NCBI GenBank assembly: GCA_021521415.1
Contig: JAIQDT010009144.1
Span: 19,751 to 83,750, forward strand
DNA: 64,000 nt
Direction: 5' to 3'
Source of the DNA: Bidens hawaiensis
Taxonomy: Eukaryota; Streptophyta; Magnoliopsida; Asterales; Asteraceae
Position numbers and translations under genes: made by a program. Shown piece after piece: positions 42,266-52,039 of this stretch (its first letter is position 1; each line of letters starts with the position of its first letter). The notes below the pieces were generated by a model. The model saw only the letters and a list, made by a program, of their open reading frames with translations. It ran no database searches and was not told the origin of the DNA.

Positions 42266-42829
42266 AGTATCTCAATATACATTTAAACTTTGTATTTATT
42301 TTATAAGAATGTGATTTTGTTGGGAATATTGTATTCGATGTTTCTGCAGAGGTGAATAATGTTTACATATAGAGCTGATACAGATTTGTTAACTGCAACT
42401 TATGAAATTCATTAGTCAAAATGGGTATTTTGTACATAAAACAAACAAAACTAAATGCCATATATTTACACAGTTACACTTTGGTTGCTTAAAAAACAGT
42501 TGGTGTATAATTGCATTTTGAGTGCATATTAACAATTAGAAATACATGCATATAGTTAATACTCAATATTATAATTTTCCAATCAACTTTGGGCTCCAGG
42601 TGACATAAATTTTGACTTTTGAAGTCAAAATAAGTTATTTGATTTTGTTGTGCATCTAAAACATGTTGACAATTTGTAATATGTGCTTACTGTAAACTGT
42701 TGGTGTAGTAGCACGCCTAATTTTGCACTATCTGCTTGTATCTATTCAAAGTGTTGGTGTATTATATAGTCTGTCTTTTCATTTCATATATATTGTATGT
42801 AAATATTTTAGATATGGAAAGTCAAGATA
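42266..42829. other. Intergenic, no gene seen
   Basis: AT-rich. It contains the second copy of the GTGTATTATATAG segment (about 42748-42806) that also occurs at 35757-35812, ending in an acceptor-like TATTTTAG. Confidence 0.4.
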
Positions 42830-43879
42830 TGGACTCACAAAACCAATACTACACCAACCTTTTTTACTGGAAACTCTCATATGACCCTAGATGACTCTCC
42901 TCTCTTGCCTTCTACTAATCCAACCAACGTTAGGAGATCAATGAGGGGTACAAACTTCGTCTTTGAGGAAGACAAGTGGCTTATCTCTGCATGGCTAAAT
43001 TGTAGCGTTGATTCCATTCAAGGTACTGATAAAAAACAATCTCAATTTTGGGGAAAAGTATTGGACTACTTTGACCAATATTAAAAGGCCACAACCGATC
43101 GGTCATTGAAGTCTTCAACACATCGATGGTCATGTATTCAAAAAGCAACAAATTACTTTTATTCGTACCTAGGTCAAGTTGAAAGGGTACATCAAAGTGG
43201 CCTGACCGACCACGATAAGGTAGAAATTCCACTCTTATTTGCGTTGAGAGTATTTTAATTTATATTTTGTTTTTTCTACAATGAATTTTATTGGTTTAAA
43301 TGAAAGTTTGACAAGGCGAAGATTATGTACCAATCAATACGAAAATGCAACTTTTAGTTCGAGCATTGTTGGCACCTATTAAAGAACCAACCTAAGTTGA
43401 TGTCACGCCCCACAAAAGATATCACAAATCAAAAGAAAACGATGGTAGAATCCCCAATCCCGACCACAACGTCATCCCCAACAGAGAATGTTATCGAGTT
43501 GGACCGACCAATGGGTAGGAAAGCTGAAAAAGCAAAACGAAAGGCCCAAGGCATTCAATCGGAGGAAATTATCCAACTCAGAAAGATGAAGTATACCCTG
43601 CTAGAGGAGTCGAGTGCTCAAGAGAAAGAGTATTATCGTCTTAAAGCTAAAAAGATGTAGCATGACAAGACAAACGAGCGAAAAAAGTTACATCTTGAAG
43701 ATGAAAGTTTGAAGTTAGAGAAAGAAAAGTTGAGGATTGAAGCTGAGAAAGCGGGGCTTGCAAAGAAGGATTCAGATCAAATAATTATGATGATGAATGT
43801 GAGTGTCATGCCAAAAATTCAACGACTATATTTTGAGGGACTTCAAAGGGAAATCATGATGAGATATGACCATATTTAG
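42830..43879 (+). pseudogene. PIF/Harbinger-type Myb/NAM-like ORF1, decayed
   Basis: The frame from 42881 gives RGTNFVFEEDKWLISAWLN and DKKQSQFWGKVLDYFDQY, the trihelix/Myb-like DNA-binding region of the accessory ORF1 protein of PIF/Harbinger elements, then a stop. After a degraded stretch, 43397-43660 gives RPMGRKAEKAKRKAQG and RKMKYTLLEESSAQEKEYYR, the charged coiled-coil region annotated as NAM-associated C-terminal. Past an in-frame TAG it continues LHLEDESLKLEKEKLRIEAE to a stop near 43879. ORF1 partners the DDE transposase in these elements, but no transposase is seen here. Some plant host genes share this architecture, so the origin is likely but not proved. Confidence 0.7.
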
Positions 43880-45589
43880 ATAAACAACTTTGAAGACTAG
43901 TGACTATTACATATGATTTTTTATTGTAATCGTTTTATAGTAAATTATATAAAACTTCGATTATTTACTTGATTCTAACTATTTTTTGGTGTTTTGTTTT
44001 AAGTGTCATCAAGTTAATCGTTAATCGATGTTGAAGAATTTAGATAATCGTAAATTAAAAAGGCAGTCTTTTTTTTTGAAGTTATAATATGTGTGTTTTG
44101 TTTTCAAATTAAGTTTTTGAGTATTAATGCTTGTTATGATCTAATTGTTGGTTTTATATGATATAATTTTATCTCGATTGTATGGTTTTGAATAATCTGT
44201 CTTTCAATGATCCTTTTTCCTATAATAGCAAGTATAATATATTTTTTTATGAGTATCGCAATACTCGGTTTCATGAGTTTGATGGTTTGACAAAATAGAC
44301 AATAAGACAAAATAGATAGTGGTTAAGGTTGTAAATAAAAAAATAATAAAAATGAATATAGAGAAGAAATGGGGGATTGGATGTGAAAGGTTTTTTAAAA
44401 GTGAGAAATAAATTTAGAGGATATGAGTTTTAGTTAAATTATAGAAATTGGGATAGGGGATAGAATGGGAACACTCTTATTCTATAAATGGAAACGAAAA
44501 TGAGAAAGATAAGAATGATTTGTAGTCACACTAAAAAACTCTTAAAAAATAAATAAAAAAACCATAACTCAAAATTTAATAAAAAGAAAATAAAAACAAT
44601 AAAATGTTTCCACCATCTTTCTCATTCTCATAGAATAAAACACAATGGTAAGTGAAAAAAGTCGTTGGATGTTTTTGTTTATCATTGTGTTTTGTGTTTA
44701 TTTTCGTCATTTATTATGTCTTTTTTTCTTCATATTGTATTTTTTTTCTTTATATTGTATTATGATATATTTTGTTCGGCATTGTTCTTTAGGTCATTTT
44801 CGTTATTGTGTCTTTGATCTTGGTATTGTTTTTTTGTATTTTTTTGTAATTCTTTCTAAGATGGCGAAAATATTTTAGTTTCTTAATATTTTTTTGTTTT
44901 TCAATATCTATATTTTGAATTATGATTTTTTTATTATTTTTTTGAATTTGTTTTTAAGTGATTTTTTATATGGTCACAATTTTTTCTCACACTTTTCATT
45001 TTTCTCTCTCTTTGGATTTTAACTTTACCCTTGTGAGTGATAAGAGACATAGTGGATTGTGGTTTTAACTTTTACGTTAAGGACTTATAAGAGGCTAACG
45101 CCCAAGGATGAAGATGGCGTTTTGGTTTTCGCGGAGCATATTCGTTAGCGTGTCAACTGCAGGGCCGCAGACTATCAAAAACATTGAACCAGAAACTGCA
45201 AATAGACTAAACCAGAAACCGCGAAGTAAACCAAATTTTGGTTCAAACCGGCATTTGCAGAACACACTGGTTCATTCACCGGATACTAAATAAAAATAAA
45301 AATATATCAGAAAAGGTCAACAGGAGTATCAATGTATCATTATGAATCACCAATAAAGGACTTACTATTTTACAAGTTAATCACAAAATTAGTACCCTTC
45401 TCTACAAGCACATGTCCTCTTGTAGAATAAAATAATAACCAAATTATAACTTTCATATATTAAACGTTTTAAGACCATACTCATTTCATTACAAAACATA
45501 GAAAAATAAACACTAGTTCATGAAACCAACTATATCAACAACCCTTACCCCAAACACACTTTCTTCTATAGCTCTCCAGTTCCGACGGT
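43880..45589. other. Intergenic, no gene seen
   Basis: Strongly T-rich or A-rich DNA. The 77-codon frame at 44645-44878 is a Phe/Leu/Tyr-rich translation of T-rich sequence and is not treated as a gene. Around 45160-45260 repeated AACCAGAAACTGCAAATAG-like words recall decayed hAT sequence. Confidence 0.45.
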
Positions 45590-46673
45590 CTATTTGCCAA
45601 AAATCGACTTCAACCACCAAATCCCTTTCGTGTCCGCTGGTGCATCTTCACCCTCTGGAGGCGGGTCTGTATGTGTCGTCCTCTTCAGTTTGCTCACATC
45701 ATACCCTTCTTCCTTCGCCTTCTCAACCAACTTATTGTATATCTCATCATCCATATGATTCTGCCTGCACAAAATCTACACAACAAACTATGCATAAGCA
45801 AATAACCAAATCAAATCAACCAGCGGCACGAAGAGTAAGTAAACAAACAAATTAACCGAACCAAATAATAAACCAATTGCACAAACCAGGAGCAAGAAAA
45901 CAGCCAAATTAACCAAACCAAATAGTTAACCAATCGCACAAACTAGGAGCAAGAAAACATCCAAATTAACCAATTCTTAACAAATTAACCGACTCAATCG
46001 AACATAATAATCAACCAATCCCACAAACTAGGGGTATAAAAATTAACCGACTCAAATCAAATCGAATGAATAATTAACCACATACTAGGAGGGCACAAAT
46101 AATCAAATTAACTAACTGAAACATAACAAATCAACTTAACCAATGGTAGGCACTAAGTAGAAGTAAATAACCAAGTTAACTGAATATTTACAAATCAACC
46201 GAAGTCAGTAACCAAATAACCGATTTATAACAAATTAACCAACCGCACAAAGTCAGAAAATGACCAAATGACCTATTATTAATTAACAAACTAACCAAAT
46301 CAAATAATTATAATTAACTAGAAGTAGACAAATAAACGACTGATATTCTTAGCAAACTAGAAAAAACACAAATTAAGCAAACAGAAGAGAATGATACCCA
46401 TAGATAACTCCGTGAAGGCTGACCAATCAAAGCATACTGATACTCATCATCAAGATACAGCACCCAGTAATCTCCAGTCACTGTTAGGGTCAGCTTTATA
46501 AGCAGTCCCTTCAATGAACCCACGCTTACCATCACTCCAAGTCTCGTTCAGCACATTGACAGTGCCATCATCTTTCAAGGTGTAGGTAGCCCTAGTGTTG
46601 GTCCCGTTTTTGGGCTGTACCAACGGCCCATGTATCTTTGTAGATCCAGGCCCTTCACGACATCCTTCGCCAT
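45590..46673 (-). pseudogene. Temperature-induced lipocalin (TIL) pseudogene, two exons
   Basis: Exon 1 (46673-46398) starts MAKDVVKGLDLQRYMGRWY, the conserved lipocalin N-terminus. The stretch equivalent to EIASFPSRFQ is then missing and the frame shifts. In other frames follow NGTNTRATYTLKDDGTVN and GKRGFIEGTAYKADPNSD, then a second deletion removes the KVKFYVPPFLP part. The original frame resumes at VTGDYWVLYLDDEYQYALIG and QPSRSYLW, ending at a GT donor. Exon 2 (45775-45590) follows TTGTGTAG and gives CRQNHMDDEIYNKLVEKAK and DTKGIWWLKSIFGK. Plant TIL proteins bind lipids at the plasma membrane and protect against heat and oxidative stress; this copy cannot encode a whole one. The intron and splice sites are retained, so it arose from genomic DNA, not from mRNA. 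Confidence 0.9.
45840..46060. repeat. Diverged repeats within the TIL intron
   Basis: Copies of ACCAATCGCACAAACTAGG followed by AGCAAGAAAACATCCAAATT recur at about 45875, 45935 and 46014, with AACCAAATTAACCGA-like words between and beyond them. A decayed minisatellite of roughly 60-75 bp units. Confidence 0.7.
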
Positions 46674-46986
46674 GGATAATGAGTAAAGCTAGGGGTTATT
46701 ATATAAGTGAAGGTGAAATGACATGGAGGATTTCTGGCCTTACACGTGTAAAAGTGAATAACACTAGTATTGGGTCGGATTATTCTAGAATGGTGGTGTA
46801 TGGTTTCTTGGGGAATACTCTAATATCTTCTAGCTTAAGTTTCTTTTGGATGATTTCTATTTTGTAATTATTAGGAAATTACGTTTTCTGATTTTTTTTA
46901 AAGTTATGATATTTATGTCTATGATTGTATGGTAAGAGGGGACAACGCGTACACGTAAAAGATACGTTGTGTGTTTATATGGTTTA
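46674..46986. other. No gene seen
   Basis: The sequence upstream of the TIL pseudogene start. It would include its old promoter, but no TATA box or other element is recognisable with confidence. Confidence 0.4.
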
Positions 46987-47400
46987 TTAGTTTGAGATCC
47001 ATGTATTACACGGGTAATTGATGAAAAATTTAAATTTTAACCATTAAGTGAAATACAGTCAACAAATTGATCATATATTGTTAATACAATTAAAATTACA
47101 AAAAATATATAACTAAGATTACACAAATATGTTATAAATAAGTCAAAACTACCTTTTATACTACGTTTGTGATTGTATTATTATGTATACATTCTTAATC
47201 CAAAATCAAAATTTATAGTCCATGTCTGCTTGTAACTTTTAATAAGGTAACATACAGGTATGCTTATAACTCTTGATATAGTCACGTATGGTTGTTCGTG
47301 TGACAAAAAAAGATTCTCTAAGTACATACCAACTTTAGATAAATGATAATATATCCATGAAACTAATAAAAAAATATTCATACACATAAAATATCATAGA
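46987..47400 (-). mobile_element. Possible 414-bp Helitron
   Basis: On the minus strand a 3' end reads hairpin CCCGTGTAATACATGG, spacer, then CTAA at 46987 followed by T (CTRR rule). The 5' candidate is A|TCTATGATATTTTATGTG at 47400. Hairpin pairing is imperfect, so confidence is moderate. It resembles the 3' end of the Helitron at 59662 (CCCGTGTAATACACGGG). Confidence 0.45.
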
Positions 47401-48080
47401 TTTTAATCATTAATATGATGTCATTTGAGAAATCTGCTCATGTTTGTTAAAAAAACATGATTATCTCAAAAACCATATTATTTGAACTTTGATGATATAA
47501 TCATCCTTAGAATATTTAGAAAATTGATTGATCATGATAAATTTGTTGTCATTAATATTTTTGTATGACAAATTTTTAGTTGACATTATATTTTACAATT
47601 AAAATGTGTATAATCAAGCAACATAAATCGAAAATTAAAATATAACAAAATGATATGTTTCATTTCATGTGTGTAATTGCCAGGAAAATTACAAATGCAT
47701 ACTAACCTTAAAACCATGTTCAAATAATAGTGATTATTTTGAGTTAGAAGAATATTAGAAAATTTAAAGTTGCATAAAGTGAAGGTAGTGATTCTTATTT
47801 ATAATAGTTGAAAGTAGGGCTGCCACTTTTACCCGCAACCTGAAACTCAACCCAAAAAAATCCGTACCTAAACCCAAACTAACCTGACCCAAGAAAATGA
47901 AATCCAAGAAAATACTAACCCGAACCTGAACCGAAGTAATTCGGTGTGACATTCGTCAATTTCAGGTCCGATTTGTATTCGTTTTGTAATCGTTTATTAT
48001 GTAAACCAACCCGATTGGTAAACCGAAACTTATGATATAATCGAAAATATGGATTATATGTTACAATATTGTTTTACACT
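47401..48080. other. No gene seen
   Basis: AT-rich. AGGGCTGCCACTTTTACCC at 47817 starts a segment rich in AACCCGAACCTGAACC-like words that could be a decayed hAT end. Confidence 0.4.
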
Positions 48081-48648
48081 TGTTGGGTCTCGAAAACATC
48101 GTTTTTAGTCCTTAAAACGCCTTAAAAACGCTTAAAACGAACTTTAGGGACCATTTCTGCCATTTATCAAAGTTTAAAAATATTAGCCGCCCAACCCATC
48201 GCGATACGCGATGGGTGATGGCCATCTTCGTCGCGTATCGCGATCTGTATCAAGTCAGTAGCTTGTGTTTTGTTATTTTTATGCAAACATGTGACTTAAA
48301 CCATTCCATTTTCATGCAACACTTTTTATGCTTGTCCATTTCAACTTACCATATATATACATGACCATCTCCTTCATTTTACACCTGCTCATACTTCAAA
48401 TTATCTCTCAAATTCAAAGATCTTAAGGTTGTTTTTCTTTGTTATTGAAGGTTTGACTTTCAAAAGTCAAACTGAGTAAAGTCTTTCATTTTAATTAGTT
48501 TGTTTAGTCTTATTAATACTTGAATATGATTATACAACATATATATAATATACACCCCTTTTTACCTTTGGTGGTTACTTCTCCGGTCTTGGTCGGTGGA
48601 GTGTCGGGCCTTGTAAGGCAAGACTTCATGAAGGACTTTCGTGGTCCT

Positions 48649-48649
<1 letters not shown>
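48081..48649 (+). mobile_element. Candidate LTR fragment with TATA box and CGCGATACGCG repeats
   Basis: It begins TGTTGGGTCTCG, contains an inverted repeat pair (ATCGCGATACGCGATGGG and CGTCGCGTATCGCGATC, 48198-48252) and a TATA-like TATATATA at 48352. No partner LTR, PBS or PPT is visible, and the fragment stops at the AT array, so assignment rests on style only. Confidence 0.4.

Positions 48650-48716
<67 letters not shown>
48650..48716. repeat. (AT)n microsatellite
   Basis: About 33 AT units abutting the left end of the MITE at 48717. Confidence 0.95.
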
Positions 48717-48718
<2 letters not shown>

Positions 48719-49686
48719 ATGGATCATGCGAGAAGTGATTTTATAGCGAGAAGTGCGAGAAGTCGATCTCAACCATTGATTATGCCTAATAAATGGTAAT
48801 CAATGTTAATTAACGATTATGGCAAAATTGTAATAAAAAGAAAAATAATTTATAAGACTTTTATGACAAAAGGGTAATTATGTCTTGTATGTTTAATTGT
48901 TTGAAACCATTAATTACACTAATTAATCCTACATTACTCTCCACATTAATTCCAGTACAAAGTTACAAATTACTAGAAATAAGAAATTGACTTTTACATC
49001 AAACATATTCTAAGGATAACTTAAATAAAATATATTCATGATAAAAAATTTTACGTTGATGATTTCAAAAGAATTTTTTGAGATATTTTTAACCTTACAT
49101 ATGAAAAGGTGAATGATAATAAATTCAGCTACACAAGAAACATAGTCATCTACACATAACTCATATTAACTTATACAACTTGTTGGTTATTTTTATTTTC
49201 ATTTACACGTAACTCGTGATCACCAATACATAACTTATTTTTACCTACATAGACTGTTGGTTCCTTTTATTTTCACCAACACATAGCTAATATCCACCTA
49301 CACATAACTCATATTAACCTACACATTGTGACATCTGCCCCGATCCGACCCGACCCAGGTACCCGTTTCTCTGACCCGATCTCTTTCTTTTATGATTTAA
49401 TATTTATTTATACTTATATTTTACTTTTAATAATAATATATATTTTCCTTCCCGCCTCTTTCTCTCTCTTTCTTTCCGCCGTCCCGTCCCTCTCCTTCTC
49501 TCTTTCCGCCTTCTTTTCCCTCTTGTCGCCGTCCCGCCCTTACGCCTTGTTTCCCTCTTTTTCTTCTAACTCTTTGCTTGTCCTTTGTTCCTTCCCGCCT
49601 AAGGTTGTCTGCGCAGCTCCACGCGCCAGACCCCTTTCAAGGAATCCTGCGTGAAGACCACCTGTTACAGCGATACGCGAGACGAA

Positions 49687-49947
49687 CTCTTCTCGCAGCG
49701 CGCTAAGAATTGTAATTCTTCTCGCAGCGCGCTAAGAACAGTAGTTCTTCCCGCGACGCGCTAAGGATTGTAGTTCTTCTCGCAGCGCGCTAAGAATCAT
49801 AGTTCATCCCTCGACGCGCGAAGAATTATAGTTCTTCCCGCGACGCGCTAGGAATTTTAGTTCCTCCCGCGGCGCGCTAAGAAATGTGATTCTTCCCGCG
49901 GCGCGCTTAGAAATGTAGTTCTTTCCGCGACGCGTTAAGGTTGGTTC
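49687..49947 (+). repeat. Nine 29-bp CpG-rich repeats in the 5' LTR
   Basis: The core CGCGCTAAG recurs with exact 29-bp spacing at 49699, 49728, 49757, 49786, 49815, 49844, 49873, 49902 and 49931. The consensus unit is about GTAGTTCTTCCCGCGACGCG followed by CTAAGAATT, with AGAA...TTCT giving local dyad symmetry. It lies about 450-700 bp upstream of the TATA box, so it may act as an enhancer-like or methylation-sensitive U3 array; no function is shown. Confidence 0.97.
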
Positions 49948-50386
49948 TGTCTGCCTTCGCGCTCGCGCTCTCTTGACCTTCTGTGTCTGCCTTCGCGCTC
50001 GAGCCTTCTCGCGCTAAACCCTTTGAGTTTCCTTCTGTTTAATCTAGCCGTTTGCTTTTGTGTTGTCTTATCTTTTGTGCTGTTGACCTAATCTGCTTTA
50101 TGTCTGAAAAGCCACTTTTGGCGCAGCATGCGCACCAACCCCATTGGTTGACAGAAAAAGTGACTGACATTATCTTTTGAGATCTGCTTTTTCCATGCTT
50201 GACCAGTACCTTTATCTGACCCGCCCATGCTTTTTACTGTTCCCTGTCAGCTTTATCTTGCCTCTGCAGCTGCCATATCTTTCCATATCTTTTGCTTTTG
50301 GATTCTTATGCTTTTTGATATCTTTTGCTTGATCCTGTTAAAGATCATTTCCCCTTTTCTAGGGATTATGTCTCCTAGGGTTTTCC

Positions 50387-50394
50387 TATAAATA
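50387..50394 (+). promoter_or_regulatory. TATA box of the 5' LTR
   Basis: TATAAATA in a CCTATAAATAATAATA context, followed about 25-40 bp later by CACTACACACAC, a plausible transcription start region. It would mark the U3/R border of the LTR. Confidence 0.65.
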
Positions 50395-51388
50395 ATAATA
50401 ATATTTTCATAACACTACACACACAAAACACTTAATCTCTCCTGTTCTCTTGCCCCTTGCTCTCTCTGCCGTCTTCCTCTCTGCCTCCGTCTTCCTCCCT
50501 GTTCTGCCCTGCTTTTCCGGTAATATATATATATTATATATAATAATTTATTTATTAATTATGCTAACTTATAATCAAGACTTAAATCAATTCATTAAAA
50601 CAATAATCTTATTTATAGGTTAACTTGTGCTTGTTTAAAGTTGGTTCTTGCTTTATCTTACACCGCATCGTTTATCATGTGAGTAATCTCGTACCTAATC
50701 CCTTTTTGCTTTTAATGTTTTGGGATGTTCATGTGTTCATACAAACTTAGAGTCTTAAACTGGTTTATGAACTTTAGTCGCGCAGTATCCCATGTGTTGA
50801 GGACGTAGACTTGGCTGTTTATTTGTATGTGTGGATCATTAACCGTCTTGTCGGTCTATTCCGCAGTTCTCATGGTACCATTAGATGAACACGGGAGAAC
50901 TATCGTTTATGATTTTCTCTTTTGTTTACACATGCACAGTTTGTCTTGTTTGTGAGCTCAATTGTGAGCACTGGCAGTCTTATGAATCTTAGAGTTGGTC
51001 CCGATCAGATTACACCCTTGTTGAAAACCAGACATACACATGTTGCGCGCAGATTTATTGTTATCTATGTATTGTATTAAACTTGATTTCTCACCAACAC
51101 GCAAGTGTTTGACGTTTATTTTAACACATGTTCAGGTTTGCAGTAGCTGTTTTGGAGTTCGAGGACACGTAGGGAGTTTTCTTTATTTTGGACCTAGATT
51201 AAAATGTATCAAGACAAGTTATTGTTGTTCGAATATTATGATATATTGATTTATGATGATTTATGTTTACCCTGCGCGTGCGCGAATGAATGTATTTATT
51301 AAATATTGACACCCAATAGTGTCACGAGTAATGAAACAATATGTGGCGCCCCGATGTATAATCCGCCTTTGGTCGGGGTGTTACAGAT

Positions 51389-51400
51389 TGGTATCAGAGC
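51389..51400 (+). promoter_or_regulatory. Primer binding site of the Tekay-type element
   Basis: TGGTATCAGAGC, three bases after the LTR end, complementary to the 3' end of initiator tRNA-Met. Confidence 0.95.
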
Positions 51401-52039
51401 TCGTTGACTTTAGGATAGGTGGTTAGACGTAACGGCCTAGAATACCTAAGAGTCCCTTCTCGCGCATGAGAGAAATCTCATGTTCGCGCGCTTATTGTTA
51501 ATTACTCGTTATTTATGAATATGCTCGCGCTTGCGCAGTATATGATTTTATGTTTTATTTCGCGATATTTCGATTTTTGTTGAATTTCGATTTTTATTGA
51601 TTTTACTTACATATTCGTTTGTTGGATTTGAAAATCCGAAAAGTCATGGTGATACATGAATAGTTGATTTTCAATTTCCATTTACGATTATGTTCTGAGG
51701 TTGGAGACTTGAAAAGTCATGGTGATACATGAATTGTCAACTTCCAATACTCATTTTCTTGTATATTTTATATTGAAGATTGAAAAGTCATGGTGATACA
51801 TGAATCGTCAATCTCCAATACTCGTTTGCTCGTATATTTTAAATTGGGAATTCGGAAAGTCATGGTGATACATGAATTGTCGATTCTTGATTCGAATTTG
51901 TTACCTTTATTAAGTCTGCATTTAGGGTCATTTATTTTACTTTAACTTTTGACAGTAACTGACTCCGTGAAACCAAGCTTTTCGAGGTTATACTTTGCGC
52001 TAAAACCAAGATATTAACTAAAATTAAAATTTTTATAGA
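51401..52039 (+). other. Leader with GTCATGGTGATACATGAAT repeats
   Basis: The untranslated leader of the element holds four copies of AAAGTCATGGTGATACATGA (51640, 51713, 51785 and 51857), spaced about 72-73 bp. Copy number and regular spacing suggest a small tandem array. A packaging or translation role is possible but not shown. Confidence 0.85.

Larger units (their letters stand above)
49327..51385 (+). mobile_element. 5' LTR of the Tekay-type element
   Basis: 2,059 bp from TGTGACATCTGCC to GGGGTGTTACA. It contains a pyrimidine-rich U3 region, the nine-unit 29-bp array, a TATA box and an AT-rich region. The 69- and 108-codon frames inside are identical in both LTRs and are not genes. Confidence 0.97.

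Noticed and set aside
44645..44878. Hydrophobic 77-codon frame
   Set aside because: Product of T-rich DNA with no initiation context or homology; a membrane protein is not supported.
49328..49654. 108-codon Ser/Phe/Leu-rich frame at the LTR start (again at 56551-57012)
   Set aside because: Translation of a pyrimidine-rich U3 region; the longer copy starts inside gag-pol in another frame.
49687..49947. 29-bp direct repeats as a CRISPR-like array
   Set aside because: Units are contiguous with no unique spacers, occur identically in both LTRs, and the genome is plant nuclear DNA.
51040..51249. 69-codon frame repeated at 58398-58607
   Set aside because: Both copies lie in the U5 side of the LTRs and are identical because the LTRs are; no domain or homology.
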